Source of the DNA: Methylobacterium sp. J-088
GTDB lineage: Bacteria; Pseudomonadota; Alphaproteobacteria; Rhizobiales; Beijerinckiaceae
Reading direction: 5' to 3'
DNA length: 64,000 bases
NCBI RefSeq assembly: GCF_022829295.1
Contig: NZ_JAKSYH010000049.1
Location: 62,001 to 126,000, forward strand
Numbering within the stretch: the stretch's first letter is position 1; each line of letters begins with the position of its first letter. Position numbers and translations under genes: made by a program. The notes under the pieces were generated by a model. The model was given only the letters and a program-made list of their open reading frames with translations, made no database searches and had not been told where the DNA came from. This document shows positions 34,093 through 42,118 of this stretch, piece after piece.

Positions 34093-34464
34093 TCAGGCGG
34101 CCTGCGCCGCGGCTCGCGGGCTGTCGTCGGCCTCGGCCGCGAGGGCACGCAGGTAAGCCCAGGGGAAGATCCCGCGGGCGTGACCGTCGGTGAACGCGAT
34201 ATGGACGGCATAGCCGCCGATGGGTTCGACGCGGGTGACCGCGATGTCGGGGAAGGCGTCGGGGAAGCGGTCCGCGGCCCGATCGCGGGTGCACCACGCG
34301 CACCGGCAACGAAGACGCAGATGCTCAGCGGGCAGCGTCGCGGTCAGTCCGTCATGCCAAATCAGTCTGAGCGCGGTCCCGCCGCGTGAGAGGGTCGCGG
34401 CGTTGGGGATCGCCTCGGGATCGAACGGAGGCGGGCTCGGAAGCTCGATCGCGCGGTTTGCCAT
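34093..34464 (-). CDS. DUF971 (GBBH-like N-terminal) protein
   Basis: Small protein of 123 residues: LRLIWHDGLTATLPAEHLRL, RCRCAWCTRDRAADRFPDAF and VEPIGGYAVHIAFTDGHARG. The RCRCAWC segment matches the zinc-binding N-terminal domain of gamma-butyrobetaine hydroxylase, also fused to ApbC/Mrp iron-sulfur carriers in other bacteria. ATG 34464 is chosen because GAGGAGGAG lies just upstream; an earlier ATG at 34491 lacks a site. As first gene of the AprA/AprB/HEAT operon it may help assemble iron-sulfur or flavin centres; that role is inference. Confidence 0.85.
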   Translation of the reverse strand: MANRAIELPSPPPFDPEAIPNAATLSRGGTALRLIWHDGLTATLPAEHLRLRCRCAWCTRDRAADRFPDAFPDIAVTRVEPIGGYAVHIAFTDGHARGIFPWAYLRALAAEADDSPRAAAQAA

Positions 34465-34522
34465 ACGCTCCTCCTCTGATGCCTTCGTCACAGAAGCCCA
34501 GGAGCGGTTGGTCCGACAGCAA

Positions 34523-34538
34523 TTAGTTGCCCGAAATT
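34523..34538 (-). promoter_or_regulatory. shared upstream motif, copy 2 (before the DUF971/AprA operon)
   Basis: ATTAGTTGCCCGAAAT on the + strand matches 13 of 16 bases of the motif at 30033-30048 and lies about 60 bases before ATG 34464. Same orientation relative to the downstream gene. Confidence 0.4.
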
Positions 34539-34728
34539 TCAGTCAGGCGGCAGCAGGAGATGCGCATCACTCGTACACGGTGCGCTCAACGGGGCGTTGC
34601 GTAAGCTGTTCGCGTCTCCGGGACCAGACCTAATGCCGCCGACGCCGCTTCAGATCGGCCGGCGGAAGGATCGATCATCCTGGGACCACGCGCCTCGACT
34701 TATCCGAGCTACGACCGACGCCTCAACC

Positions 34729-34800
34729 GACAAGCAGCCGTTCGGCTTCGCACCCATATCGGTCGCTGAGAGAGCCGTAACGCCGTCTCCAGAACGGACT
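34729..34800. repeat. dispersed intergenic repeat, copy C (diverged)
   Basis: Contains ACAAGCAGCCGTTCGGCTTC, GCACCCATATCGG and a terminal CAGAACGGAC, aligning to copies A and B with more mismatches. The 34465-34880 interval otherwise holds only the shared motif at 34523 and no gene. Confidence 0.45.
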
Positions 34801-34880
34801 TCCCAAGGGGATGCGCCGATCCTGGATCGCTGGCGCCATCCTTGCCTCAGGTGATGTGTCCGAAGCCGGAGTCGCATGCC

Positions 34881-36386
34881 ATGACTGTCACCGATCATGC
34901 CCTCGCCTGGACACAGCTATTCGGGGAACTCGACCGGAGTGGCTTGGCGCTACACCTGCAGATCCGTCGGGCAGTCGTGACCGCCATCGAACGGGGGCTG
35001 TTCACCGCAGAGGCTCGGCTGCCTTCGACGCGCCAGTTGGCGGCTCTGCTCGGGGTCGCTCGCAACACCGTGGTGAACGCGTACCAGCAGCTCATCGACG
35101 AGGGTTTCCTGGTCGCTCACGAGCGCAGCGGGATTTTCCTGGCGCCGGATCTGACCGTCTCTGAGACACGCGGACCGACCCACGGACGAACCATCGCGTG
35201 GTCTCGGCGCTTCGCGGTCCGGCCGGCGCAGCTGCGGCAGATCACCAAGCCCCGGGACTGGCTCGACTATCCCTATCCCTTCCTATTCGGACAGTTCGAT
35301 CCGTCCCTGTTCCCGGCCAACGACTGGCGCGAGAGCGTGCGGGCCGCCTCCGGGGTATCCGAGATCAACGCCTGGGCGGGCGATCTGATCGACGAGGACG
35401 ACGCCGATCTCGTGGAGCAGCTCCGCCTGCAGGTGCTGCCGCGGCGGGGCATCTTCGCGAGCGCCGGCGAGGTGATGGTCACCATCGGCTCGCAGCAGGC
35501 CCTCTCGCTGCTGATCCAGCTGCTGGTCGGCCGCGACACAGCGGCGGGCGTCGAGGACCCCAGCTATCCCGATACCCGCAACATGCTGACCCTCGCCACC
35601 GACGACCTCGCGACGCTCGCCATCGACCGGCACGGGGTCGTGCCCGATGCCGCCTTCGCCAGCCGGGACGTGGCGTTCGTCACTGTGGGGCATCAGTGCC
35701 CGACCACCGCGGTGATGCCGCTGGAGCGGCGCCGCGCCCTCCTCGAAGCCGCGCGGCGGCACGACGTCGTCCTGGTCGAGGACGATTACGAGGCCGACCT
35801 CGCGCTGGCGGACGAGATCCCGTCCCTCAAGAGCCTCGATACGGACGGCCGCGTGATCTATGTCGGCAGCTTCTCGAAGGTGCTCGCGCCGGGCCTGCGG
35901 GTCGGTTACGTGGTGGCGCCCCGGGCCGTGATCGCGGAGCTGCGCGTGCTGCGGCGGCTGATGCTGCGCCATCCGCCCTCGAACAATCAGCGCGCCACCG
36001 CGATGTTCGTGGCGCTCGGGCATTACCGCACGCATCTGCGCCGGACCGCCACCGTCCTGGAGGAGCGCGCCGTCCGGATCGCCGGCCTGCTGCCCCGCCT
36101 CCTGCCCGCGTTCCGCTGGCGGCGCGACCCGGGGGCCACGAGCTTCTGGGTGGAGGGGCCTGTCGGCCTCGATGCCCGGGATCTCAGCGTGCGCGGCCGC
36201 GCCCGCGGCGTCCTGATCGAGCCGGGCGACATCTTCTACGCCGATCCGGAGGCCGGCCGTGCCTGCTTCCGCCTGGGCTTCGCCTCGATCCGCACCGACC
36301 GGATCGAGGCGGGCCTCACCCGCCTCGCGGAACTGGTCACGCCGGCTGGAATCCCCATGTCACAGGGTATGCCCGAGCAAGTCTGA
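34881..36386 (+). CDS. MocR-type (GntR HTH plus aminotransferase fold) regulator, TauR-like
   Basis: PLP-binding transcription regulator of 501 residues. The GntR winged helix is at the N-terminus (LPSTRQLAALLGVARNTVVN then AYQQLIDEGFLVAHERSGIF); the rest is a class I aminotransferase fold with VEDDYEADLALADEIPSLKS and the PLP Lys in YVGSFSKVLAPGLRVGYVV. MocR proteins such as TauR activate taurine or GABA genes. It flanks tauABC, an aldehyde dehydrogenase and a TauE exporter and converges with the latter, overlapping it by 27 bases. ATG 34881 gives the full family N-terminus. Confidence 0.9.
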   Translation: MTVTDHALAWTQLFGELDRSGLALHLQIRRAVVTAIERGLFTAEARLPSTRQLAALLGVARNTVVNAYQQLIDEGFLVAHERSGIFLAPDLTVSETRGPTHGRTIAWSRRFAVRPAQLRQITKPRDWLDYPYPFLFGQFDPSLFPANDWRESVRAASGVSEINAWAGDLIDEDDADLVEQLRLQVLPRRGIFASAGEVMVTIGSQQALSLLIQLLVGRDTAAGVEDPSYPDTRNMLTLATDDLATLAIDRHGVVPDAAFASRDVAFVTVGHQCPTTAVMPLERRRALLEAARRHDVVLVEDDYEADLALADEIPSLKSLDTDGRVIYVGSFSKVLAPGLRVGYVVAPRAVIAELRVLRRLMLRHPPSNNQRATAMFVALGHYRTHLRRTATVLEERAVRIAGLLPRLLPAFRWRRDPGATSFWVEGPVGLDARDLSVRGRARGVLIEPGDIFYADPEAGRACFRLGFASIRTDRIEAGLTRLAELVTPAGIPMSQGMPEQV

Positions 36387-37133
36387 GACCGCCTGTACCA
36401 CGCTCGTGACGGCGACGGTGCAGAGCAGCAGGATCGACAGGGCGCGATGCCCCCGTCCGGCACCGAGCCTGAGAAGCGCCTCGCCGAGCCGGCTGCCGGC
36501 GACGATGAGCGGAATGCCGACGATAACCGGGATCGCCAGAAAGACCCCGAAGAGCCCGGCGGTCGCGAGGCTGACGGCGCTGGCGATCGACGTCGCCAGG
36601 AAGAACACCAGCAGCGAGGCGCGCCCCTGCTGCGGCGAAAGCGGCGTTGCGAGGTAATAGGCGACCACGGGCGGACCCGGCATCGCCGCGAGCCCATTAC
36701 ACAGGCCGGCGGTGACCCCGACCGCCAGGGTCGCGCTGCCGCGCGGAAGCCCGGCGAAGCGAAAGCCGCGCAGGAGCGCGACGGTCCCGCAACCGCAGAC
36801 CAGCGCGATGCCGAGCCGGGCGACGTCCGGGCTGGCCGCAGCCAGCGCGGCGACTCCGAGCGGTGATCCGATCGCCGTGCCGGCGACGAGCCAGCGGAGC
36901 GAGGGCCAATGGCAGGTTCGGCGCGCCCGCGGCAGGTCGGACAGGCTCGCGCAGAACTGGAGGGCGACCGCGAGCGGGACGCACTGGCTCGGTGGGAGCG
37001 AGAAGCCGAGCAGCGGCACGGCCGCCAGGGCGAAGCCGAAGCCCGTAAAGCCGCGGATCAGCGCCGCGGCGAAGATCGCGGCCGCGATCGCGATCAGAGA
37101 TGCCGGCTCGGGCATCGGAAGAGGGGGAGGCAC
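36360..37133 (-). CDS. TauE/SafE-family sulfite/sulfoacetate exporter
   Basis: Inner-membrane protein of 257 residues with about eight helices; FAAALIRGFTGFGFALAAVP and AGLCNGLAAMPGPPVVAYYL are the paired TauE/SafE (DUF81) motifs. Known members export sulfite (TauE), sulfoacetate (SafE) or other anions. It follows the aldehyde dehydrogenase by 4 bases in the tau-type operon, matching the safD-safE order known from Neptuniibacter. Start is GTG 37133; ATG 37115 is an alternative. The 3' end overlaps the convergent MocR gene. Confidence 0.82.
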   Translation of the reverse strand: MPPPLPMPEPASLIAIAAAIFAAALIRGFTGFGFALAAVPLLGFSLPPSQCVPLAVALQFCASLSDLPRARRTCHWPSLRWLVAGTAIGSPLGVAALAAASPDVARLGIALVCGCGTVALLRGFRFAGLPRGSATLAVGVTAGLCNGLAAMPGPPVVAYYLATPLSPQQGRASLLVFFLATSIASAVSLATAGLFGVFLAIPVIVGIPLIVAGSRLGEALLRLGAGRGHRALSILLLCTVAVTSVVQAVSDLLGHTL

Positions 37134-37137
37134 CGCC

Positions 37138-38658
37138 CTAACGCATGTCGACCACGATGGTCTTCTTGCGGGTGAAATGCTCCAGCATCGACTCCAGGGA
37201 GGCCTCCTTGCCGAGGCCCGACTTCTTGAAGCCGCCGTAGCTGAGATTCGGCTGGATCGTCAGGTTCTGATTGACCTGGACATAGCCCGCATCCAGCGCG
37301 TGCGACATCCGCAGCGCCCGGCGCAGGTCCCGGGTCCAGACCGTTGCGGCGAGGCCGAACGCGCCCGCATTCGCCGACTCCAGGACCGCCTCCTCGTCGG
37401 AGAACGGCACGATGCAGGCGACCGGACCGAAGATCTCGTCGCGCATGAGCGGGCTGTCCTCGGTCAGACCGGTGAACAGGACTGGCTCCACGAACAGGCC
37501 CTCGGCGAGATTCGGCGCGGCCGGCAGGCGCCCGCACCGCACGGCCCGCGCGCCCGGCGTGGCCTCGCCCTGGGCGATGTAATCCATGATCTTGGCACGC
37601 TGCCGGGCATTGATCACGGTGCCGATATCGGTGGCCTCGTCCAGGGGATCGCCCATCCGGAGGTTCGAGACGGCGGCGGCCAGACGCTCCACGAACCGGT
37701 CGTGCAGCTCAGCGTCGACGTAGATCCGGCTCGAGGCGGTGCAGCTCTGGCCCTGTCGGGTGAAGCGCATGCCAGCCACCGCGCCCGCGACGGCCCGGTC
37801 GAGGTCCGCATCCGCGAACACCAGCATCGGACTCTTGCCGCCGAGTTCCAGGCTCACTGGGATCAGCTTGTCGGCGGCCTCGCGGTAGATCGCCTCGCCC
37901 ACCGCCTGCGAGCCCGTGAAGGTGACCTTGGCGACGTCCGGGTGCCGGACCAGCGGCGCTCCGCAGGCGGGACCGGTGCCGCAGATCACGTTGAGGACGC
38001 CGGGCGGCAGGAGATCGGCCAGGAGGCGCGCCGCCTCGATCGTCGCGAAGGGGGCCTCCTCGGACGCCTTCACCACCACGGTATTCCCGGCGACCAGAGC
38101 CGGTCCGATCTTGAGCGCCATCAGCACGAGGGGCACGTTCCAGGGCAGGACCGCCGCCACCACGCCCAGGGGCTCGCGGGTGGTCAGCGCGAGCATGTCC
38201 GGGCTGAACGGCAGCGTCTCGCCCTTCAATTCGGTGGCAAGACCGCCGAACATCGCGAGGATGTCGGCCGCGGTGGCGATCTCGGGGCGGCACTCGGTGC
38301 GGATCGCCTTGCCGGTCTCGGCGGCCAGCAGCGGGGCGAGATCCGGGGACGCCGCCGCGATCCGGCGCCCGCCCTCGGCCACCAGCCGCCCGCGCTCGCG
38401 GGCCGGCACCCGCGCCCAGGCCCGACCGGCGGCGCGGGCCGCCGCGACCGCGGCCTCGACATCCGCCGGGCCGGCCGCCGGCGCCGGGGCCAGGGCGTGC
38501 CCGGTGGCGGGATCGAGGACGGTCAGGCCATCGCCGTCCACCGGGCCGACCAGCGCATTGCCGATCAGGTGGCGGCCGGCTAGGGCGGCGAGGAGATCGC
38601 GCACACCCCGGGGAAGGCGCGCCTGCCCGCACGTTTGGCTCTCGGGGGCGTTCGACAT
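37138..38658 (-). CDS. NAD(P)-dependent aldehyde dehydrogenase, possibly sulfoacetaldehyde dehydrogenase
   Basis: Soluble enzyme of 506 residues in the ALDH superfamily. VVAAVLPWNVPLVLMALKIG, VTFTGSQAVGEAIYREAADK (nucleotide site), the general base Glu in VSLELGGKSPMLVFADADLD, the nucleophile Cys in TRQGQSCTASSRIYV, and DEIFGPVACIVPF are present. In context (TauABC upstream, TauE/SafE downstream) the fitting substrate is sulfoacetaldehyde, oxidised to sulfoacetate as by SafD. Generic aldehyde or succinate-semialdehyde activity cannot be excluded from sequence. Confidence 0.85.
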   Translation of the reverse strand: MSNAPESQTCGQARLPRGVRDLLAALAGRHLIGNALVGPVDGDGLTVLDPATGHALAPAPAAGPADVEAAVAAARAAGRAWARVPARERGRLVAEGGRRIAAASPDLAPLLAAETGKAIRTECRPEIATAADILAMFGGLATELKGETLPFSPDMLALTTREPLGVVAAVLPWNVPLVLMALKIGPALVAGNTVVVKASEEAPFATIEAARLLADLLPPGVLNVICGTGPACGAPLVRHPDVAKVTFTGSQAVGEAIYREAADKLIPVSLELGGKSPMLVFADADLDRAVAGAVAGMRFTRQGQSCTASSRIYVDAELHDRFVERLAAAVSNLRMGDPLDEATDIGTVINARQRAKIMDYIAQGEATPGARAVRCGRLPAAPNLAEGLFVEPVLFTGLTEDSPLMRDEIFGPVACIVPFSDEEAVLESANAGAFGLAATVWTRDLRRALRMSHALDAGYVQVNQNLTIQPNLSYGGFKKSGLGKEASLESMLEHFTRKKTIVVDMR

Positions 38659-38774
38659 GGGCGACTCACTCGTGGCTCAGCTTTGGGCGTCCCGCCGTCG
38701 ATAGGGGCGCCCCGTGCGTCGCGACAGGTCCAGCCGGCGGCGCGTGAGGGGGCCAGGGCGGGACCCGGCTGCCC

Positions 38775-39617
38775 TCAGGCCTTTCCCTTCCAGGGGACCA
38801 GCACGCGCTCGAGCTGGCGCAGGCCGACCTCGAACAGGGTGGCGAAAAGGCCGATCAGCAGGATCCCCATCACCACGACGTCGGTGCGCAGGAAGTTGGA
38901 GGCGTTGAGGACGAGCTGGCCGAGCCCGGCCTGGGCCGCCACCATCTCGGCGGCGACCAGGGTGGTCCAGCCCACGCCCATGCCGATCCGCAGACCGATC
39001 AGGATCTCCGGCAGCGCCGCCGGGAGCACCACGTAGCGCAGGACCTGCGCACGGCTCGCCCCGAGGGCGCGCGCCGCGTTGATCTGGTCGGCGGAGGCCG
39101 AGAGCACGCCGGAGCGGGTCGCCAGCGCCACCGGGGCGAAGCAGGCGAGGACGATCAGCAGGACTTTCGACAATTCGCCGATCCCGAACCAGATGATCAT
39201 CAGCGGCAGGTAGGCGAGCGGCGGCAGGGGCCGGTAGAACTCGATCAGCGGGTCGAGGATGCCGCGGGCGATCCGGCTCGTCCCCATGGCCAGCCCGGCG
39301 GGGATGCCGAGCAAAGTGGCGAGCCCGAAGGCCCCGAGGACGCGTAGCAGGCTGTCGCGGACATGGATGCCGAGGGGGGCACCATCCAGATCGCCGTTCC
39401 AGGCCTGGCCGAGGGCCGACAGGACCGCCTCCGGCGGCGGCAGGAACAGCGGCTTGATCCAGCCGATATGGGTCGCGACCGCCCAGAGGCCGAGGCAGGC
39501 CAGTACGGTAGCGGTGCTGACGATCGGCACCAGCGCGCCGCTGCGGCGGGCCGGGCGCTTGGGACGGGCCCGCTGCGGTTCGGGCACGGCCGTCGCGTCG
39601 AGGGGCAGTCCGCTCAT
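38775..39617 (-). CDS. tauC: taurine-type ABC transporter permease
   Basis: Membrane permease of 280 residues in the SsuC/TauC family: [20 protein letters not shown] in the first periplasmic stretch, [20 protein letters not shown] as the ATPase-coupling loop, and [20 protein letters not shown] near the end. Its start overlaps the TauB stop by 4 bases. A 116-base gap to the aldehyde dehydrogenase may hold a minor promoter but the genes run in the same direction. Confidence 0.88.
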   Translation of the reverse strand: MSGLPLDATAVPEPQRARPKRPARRSGALVPIVSTATVLACLGLWAVATHIGWIKPLFLPPPEAVLSALGQAWNGDLDGAPLGIHVRDSLLRVLGAFGLATLLGIPAGLAMGTSRIARGILDPLIEFYRPLPPLAYLPLMIIWFGIGELSKVLLIVLACFAPVALATRSGVLSASADQINAARALGASRAQVLRYVVLPAALPEILIGLRIGMGVGWTTLVAAEMVAAQAGLGQLVLNASNFLRTDVVVMGILLIGLFATLFEVGLRQLERVLVPWKGKA

Positions 39618-40405
39618 CGGGAGCCCCCGAGTGCTGGATCGGTCCGGTGATGGATGCGCGCGAGCACGCGCTCCCGCACGGCGATGAAGTCGGGATCCGA
39701 CTTGACCGCCCGGGCCTCCCGCCCGGCCACGACCGCGCGCGAGAACGGCAGGTCGATCGTCTCGACGATGCGGCCAGGCCGCGGGCTCATGATCAGGAGT
39801 TTCGTGGCCAGGAACACCGCCTCCTCGACGTCGTGGGTGATGAAGAAGGCCATCTTGCCGGTCCGGTGCCAGATTCGAAGGATCAGCTCTTGGACCTGCT
39901 CGCGCGTGAACGCGTCGAGGGCGCCCAGGGGCTCGTCCATCAGCAGGGCGCGCGGGTCGGCGGCGAGCGCCCGGGCGATGCCGACCCGCTGCTGCATGCC
40001 CCCGGAGAGTTCGTAGACCTTCCGGTCGGCGAATTCGGCCAGTCCGACGAGGTCGAGCATCGCCTGGGCGATCCGGCGCCGCTCCGGGCGCGCGACGCCG
40101 CGCAGCTTGGGGCCGAACGCCACGTTCTCGGCCACGCTCAGCCAGGGCATCAGGGCGTGGCGCTGGAACACCACCCCCCGGTCGGCCCCCGGCCCCCGGA
40201 TCGGCACGCCGTCGAGGAGGATGCTGCCCTCGGTCGGTTCGAGGAAGCCCGCGATCGCCGAGAGCAGGGTGGTCTTGCCACAGCCGGAGGCGCCGAGCGC
40301 GACCACGAACTCCCCGGGCCGGATCGTCAGGTTCACCTGCGAGAGGGCGACGATGCCGGCCTCGCCCTCCCCGTAATGGACGCTGACGTTGCGGATCTCG
40401 ATCAT
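39614..40405 (-). CDS. tauB: taurine-type ABC transporter ATP-binding protein
   Basis: ATPase of 263 residues. [18 protein letters not shown] (Walker A), [20 protein letters not shown] (Q-loop), [20 protein letters not shown] (signature), [20 protein letters not shown] (Walker B and D-loop) and [19 protein letters not shown] (switch) match TauB/SsuB. It lies between TauA and TauC with 21 bases to TauA and a 4-base overlap with TauC. Confidence 0.9.
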   Translation of the reverse strand: MIEIRNVSVHYGEGEAGIVALSQVNLTIRPGEFVVALGASGCGKTTLLSAIAGFLEPTEGSILLDGVPIRGPGADRGVVFQRHALMPWLSVAENVAFGPKLRGVARPERRRIAQAMLDLVGLAEFADRKVYELSGGMQQRVGIARALAADPRALLMDEPLGALDAFTREQVQELILRIWHRTGKMAFFITHDVEEAVFLATKLLIMSPRPGRIVETIDLPFSRAVVAGREARAVKSDPDFIAVRERVLARIHHRTDPALGGSR

Positions 40406-40426
40406 GCCGCCCTCTGAAGCCGCCGC

Positions 40427-41458
40427 TTACTTCCGGGCCGCCGCGACGTAATCCCCGGTGACGAACCGGCCGTAATCCGGCGCCAGGGCCTGGACGCGGC
40501 CCTGCGCCTTCAGGAATTCGGCGGTCTCAGTCAGGGCCTTGGCGGCCCCGCCGCCGAGCCAGGCCGGGGAGGCCTGCGCGTCGAGGGCCGGGAAGCGGTA
40601 GCTCGCGAGGCTCGCCGGCACCTCCGCGGGATCGGCGCCGGTGATCTTGGCCACCGCCTTCACCTTGGGCGAACCGGCGGCCCAGGGCTTGGCCCCGTAG
40701 GCGGTGTCCTCGGCGGCGATCAGCTTCACCAGGGTGACCAGGAAGTCCCGGTTCTGCGCAGCCCAGGCCCGGTTGACCACGAGGCCGTCGAAGGTCGCCT
40801 TGCCCTTGCGGGCGATGTCGCCGGCCGACATCACCACCGTGCCGGACTTCTTCACCCGGGCGAGGACCGGATCCCAGATGAAGGTCGCGTCGATGTCGCC
40901 GCGCTCCCAGGCGGCGGCAATCTCGGGCGGACGCATGTTGAGGATCGTCACGTCCTTCTGGCTCAGCCCGGCATCGGCCAGGGCGGCGATCAGCTGGTAG
41001 TGGGAGGTCGAGACGAATGGCACCGCGACGGTCTTGCCGCGCAGGTCGGACACGCTCTGGATGCCGGTGCCGTTGCGCGCCACGAGTTGCTCGGCGTCGG
41101 CAATCTCGTCGAGGATCCAGAAGAGCTGGATGTCGAGCCCCTGCGAGGCCGCCGCGGCGATCGGGCTCGAGCCCGCCTCGCCGATCTGAACGTTGCCCGA
41201 CGCCATGGCGCGGATCACGTCGCCGCCGCCGCCAAACTTGCGCCAGGTCACCGTGTAGCCGGTAGCCTTCTCGATCGCCCCCGAGGCCATCAGGGCCCGG
41301 AACGGCACCACCATGTCCTGGTGGGCGAAGGTGACCGACTTCTCGGCGGCCCAGGCGGGGCCGGGCGCGAGGAGGCCCAGAACCAGGGGCGTCAGGGCGG
41401 TCAGGAGCGTGCGCACCACGGAGCGGCGCGGGTTCGATCGCGGCCTTACGCTGTCCAT
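40427..41458 (-). CDS. tauA: taurine-type ABC substrate-binding protein
   Basis: Periplasmic protein of 343 residues. A basic N-terminus (RPRSNPRRSVV) and hydrophobic stretch end at AWAAEKS, likely Sec cleavage. ASGAIEKATGYTVTWRKFGG, GEAGSSPIAAAASQGLDI and especially LNMRPPEIAAAWERGDIDAT followed by FIWDPVLARVKKSGTVV are characteristic of TauA proteins. ATG 41458 follows GGGGGAG. First gene of the tau-type operon, divergent from the small SnoaL-like protein and the FAD enzyme. Taurine is the best guess; other aminosulfonates are possible. Confidence 0.87.
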   Translation of the reverse strand: MDSVRPRSNPRRSVVRTLLTALTPLVLGLLAPGPAWAAEKSVTFAHQDMVVPFRALMASGAIEKATGYTVTWRKFGGGGDVIRAMASGNVQIGEAGSSPIAAAASQGLDIQLFWILDEIADAEQLVARNGTGIQSVSDLRGKTVAVPFVSTSHYQLIAALADAGLSQKDVTILNMRPPEIAAAWERGDIDATFIWDPVLARVKKSGTVVMSAGDIARKGKATFDGLVVNRAWAAQNRDFLVTLVKLIAAEDTAYGAKPWAAGSPKVKAVAKITGADPAEVPASLASYRFPALDAQASPAWLGGGAAKALTETAEFLKAQGRVQALAPDYGRFVTGDYVAAARK

Positions 41459-41537
41459 GTCCACACTCCCCCTTGAGCAAACCGGATCGAAGCGGCTCGG
41501 CTTGCGACAGGGTCCGACAAGGCAAGCCCCGTGCACA

Positions 41538-41577
41538 AGGGGCCAGACTCTGCCCAAATCGTCTCCGACTGGCTCCT
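41538..41577. promoter_or_regulatory. imperfect dyad in the tauA / amine oxidase divergent promoter
   Basis: AGGGGCCAGACTCTG (41538-41552) and CTCCGACTGGCTCCT (41563-41577) are inverted copies at 10 of 15 positions. It lies mid-way in the 249-base region from which both arms of the taurine-type locus diverge, a position suited to the MocR regulator. It does not resemble the direct repeats published for Rhodobacter TauR as I remember them. Confidence 0.3.
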
Positions 41578-41707
41578 CCGCCCCTTGGTGCGCCCCCCAA
41601 CTGGATGCGTCTTTGGCCTCGCTCTGGATCTCGTCTGCCGGCCTGCCGCGGCGTTAGGTCAGCGCGAACGACGGCCGCCTGTGGGCGCGCAAGGGGAGCG
41701 CAATGCT

Positions 41708-42106
41708 ATGAGTGAAGCGACGATTGAAGCCGAGCGCCACGCCCTGCTGGAACGCCTGTTCGCCGCCTTCAACCGCCACGACGCCGAGGGTGTCATGGCC
41801 TGCTTCACGCCGGGTGTCGTGTTCGACACCGCCGCCGGTCCGGAGGCGCACGGCCGCCGGCTGTCCGGCCAGGACGCGGTGCGGGCGGCCTTCGTGGCGG
41901 TCTGGACCGACATGCCGGATGTGGCCTGGACGGTGTCGCGCCACACGCTGGCGGGGGAGCGAGCGACATCGGAATGGCTGTTCACCGGCACCCGGGCCGA
42001 TGGTGGCCGGGTCGCCGTGGAGGGGGTCGACCTGTTCGTGTTCGAGGGCCGGCTGATCGCCCGCAAGAGCGCCTTCCGCAAGGATCGCCCGGTCCAGGCG
42101 GCCTGA
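41708..42106 (+). CDS. SnoaL/NTF2-like small protein, candidate taurine dehydrogenase small subunit
   Basis: Protein of 132 residues with the SnoaL/NTF2 cone fold: ALLERLFAAFNRHDAEGVMA, CFTPGVVFDTAAGPEAHGRR, LSGQDAVRAAFVAVWTDMPD and GVDLFVFEGRLIARKSAFRK. ATG 41708 has AAGGGGAG upstream. It is 12 bases before an FAD amine dehydrogenase. The pair, beside tauABC, resembles the TauX-TauY taurine dehydrogenase, whose small subunit I recall as an NTF2-like protein; this recollection should be checked. Otherwise it could be an isomerase or an uncharacterised partner. Confidence 0.75.
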   Translation: MSEATIEAERHALLERLFAAFNRHDAEGVMACFTPGVVFDTAAGPEAHGRRLSGQDAVRAAFVAVWTDMPDVAWTVSRHTLAGERATSEWLFTGTRADGGRVAVEGVDLFVFEGRLIARKSAFRKDRPVQAA

Positions 42107-42118
42107 GGGAGGCGGAGC

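Noticed and set aside
36712..38583. Long + strand open frame over the TauE and aldehyde dehydrogenase genes
   Set aside because: Antisense to two well-supported genes; its translation is rich in Arg, Gly, His and Gln without domains, as expected from the opposite strand of high-GC genes.
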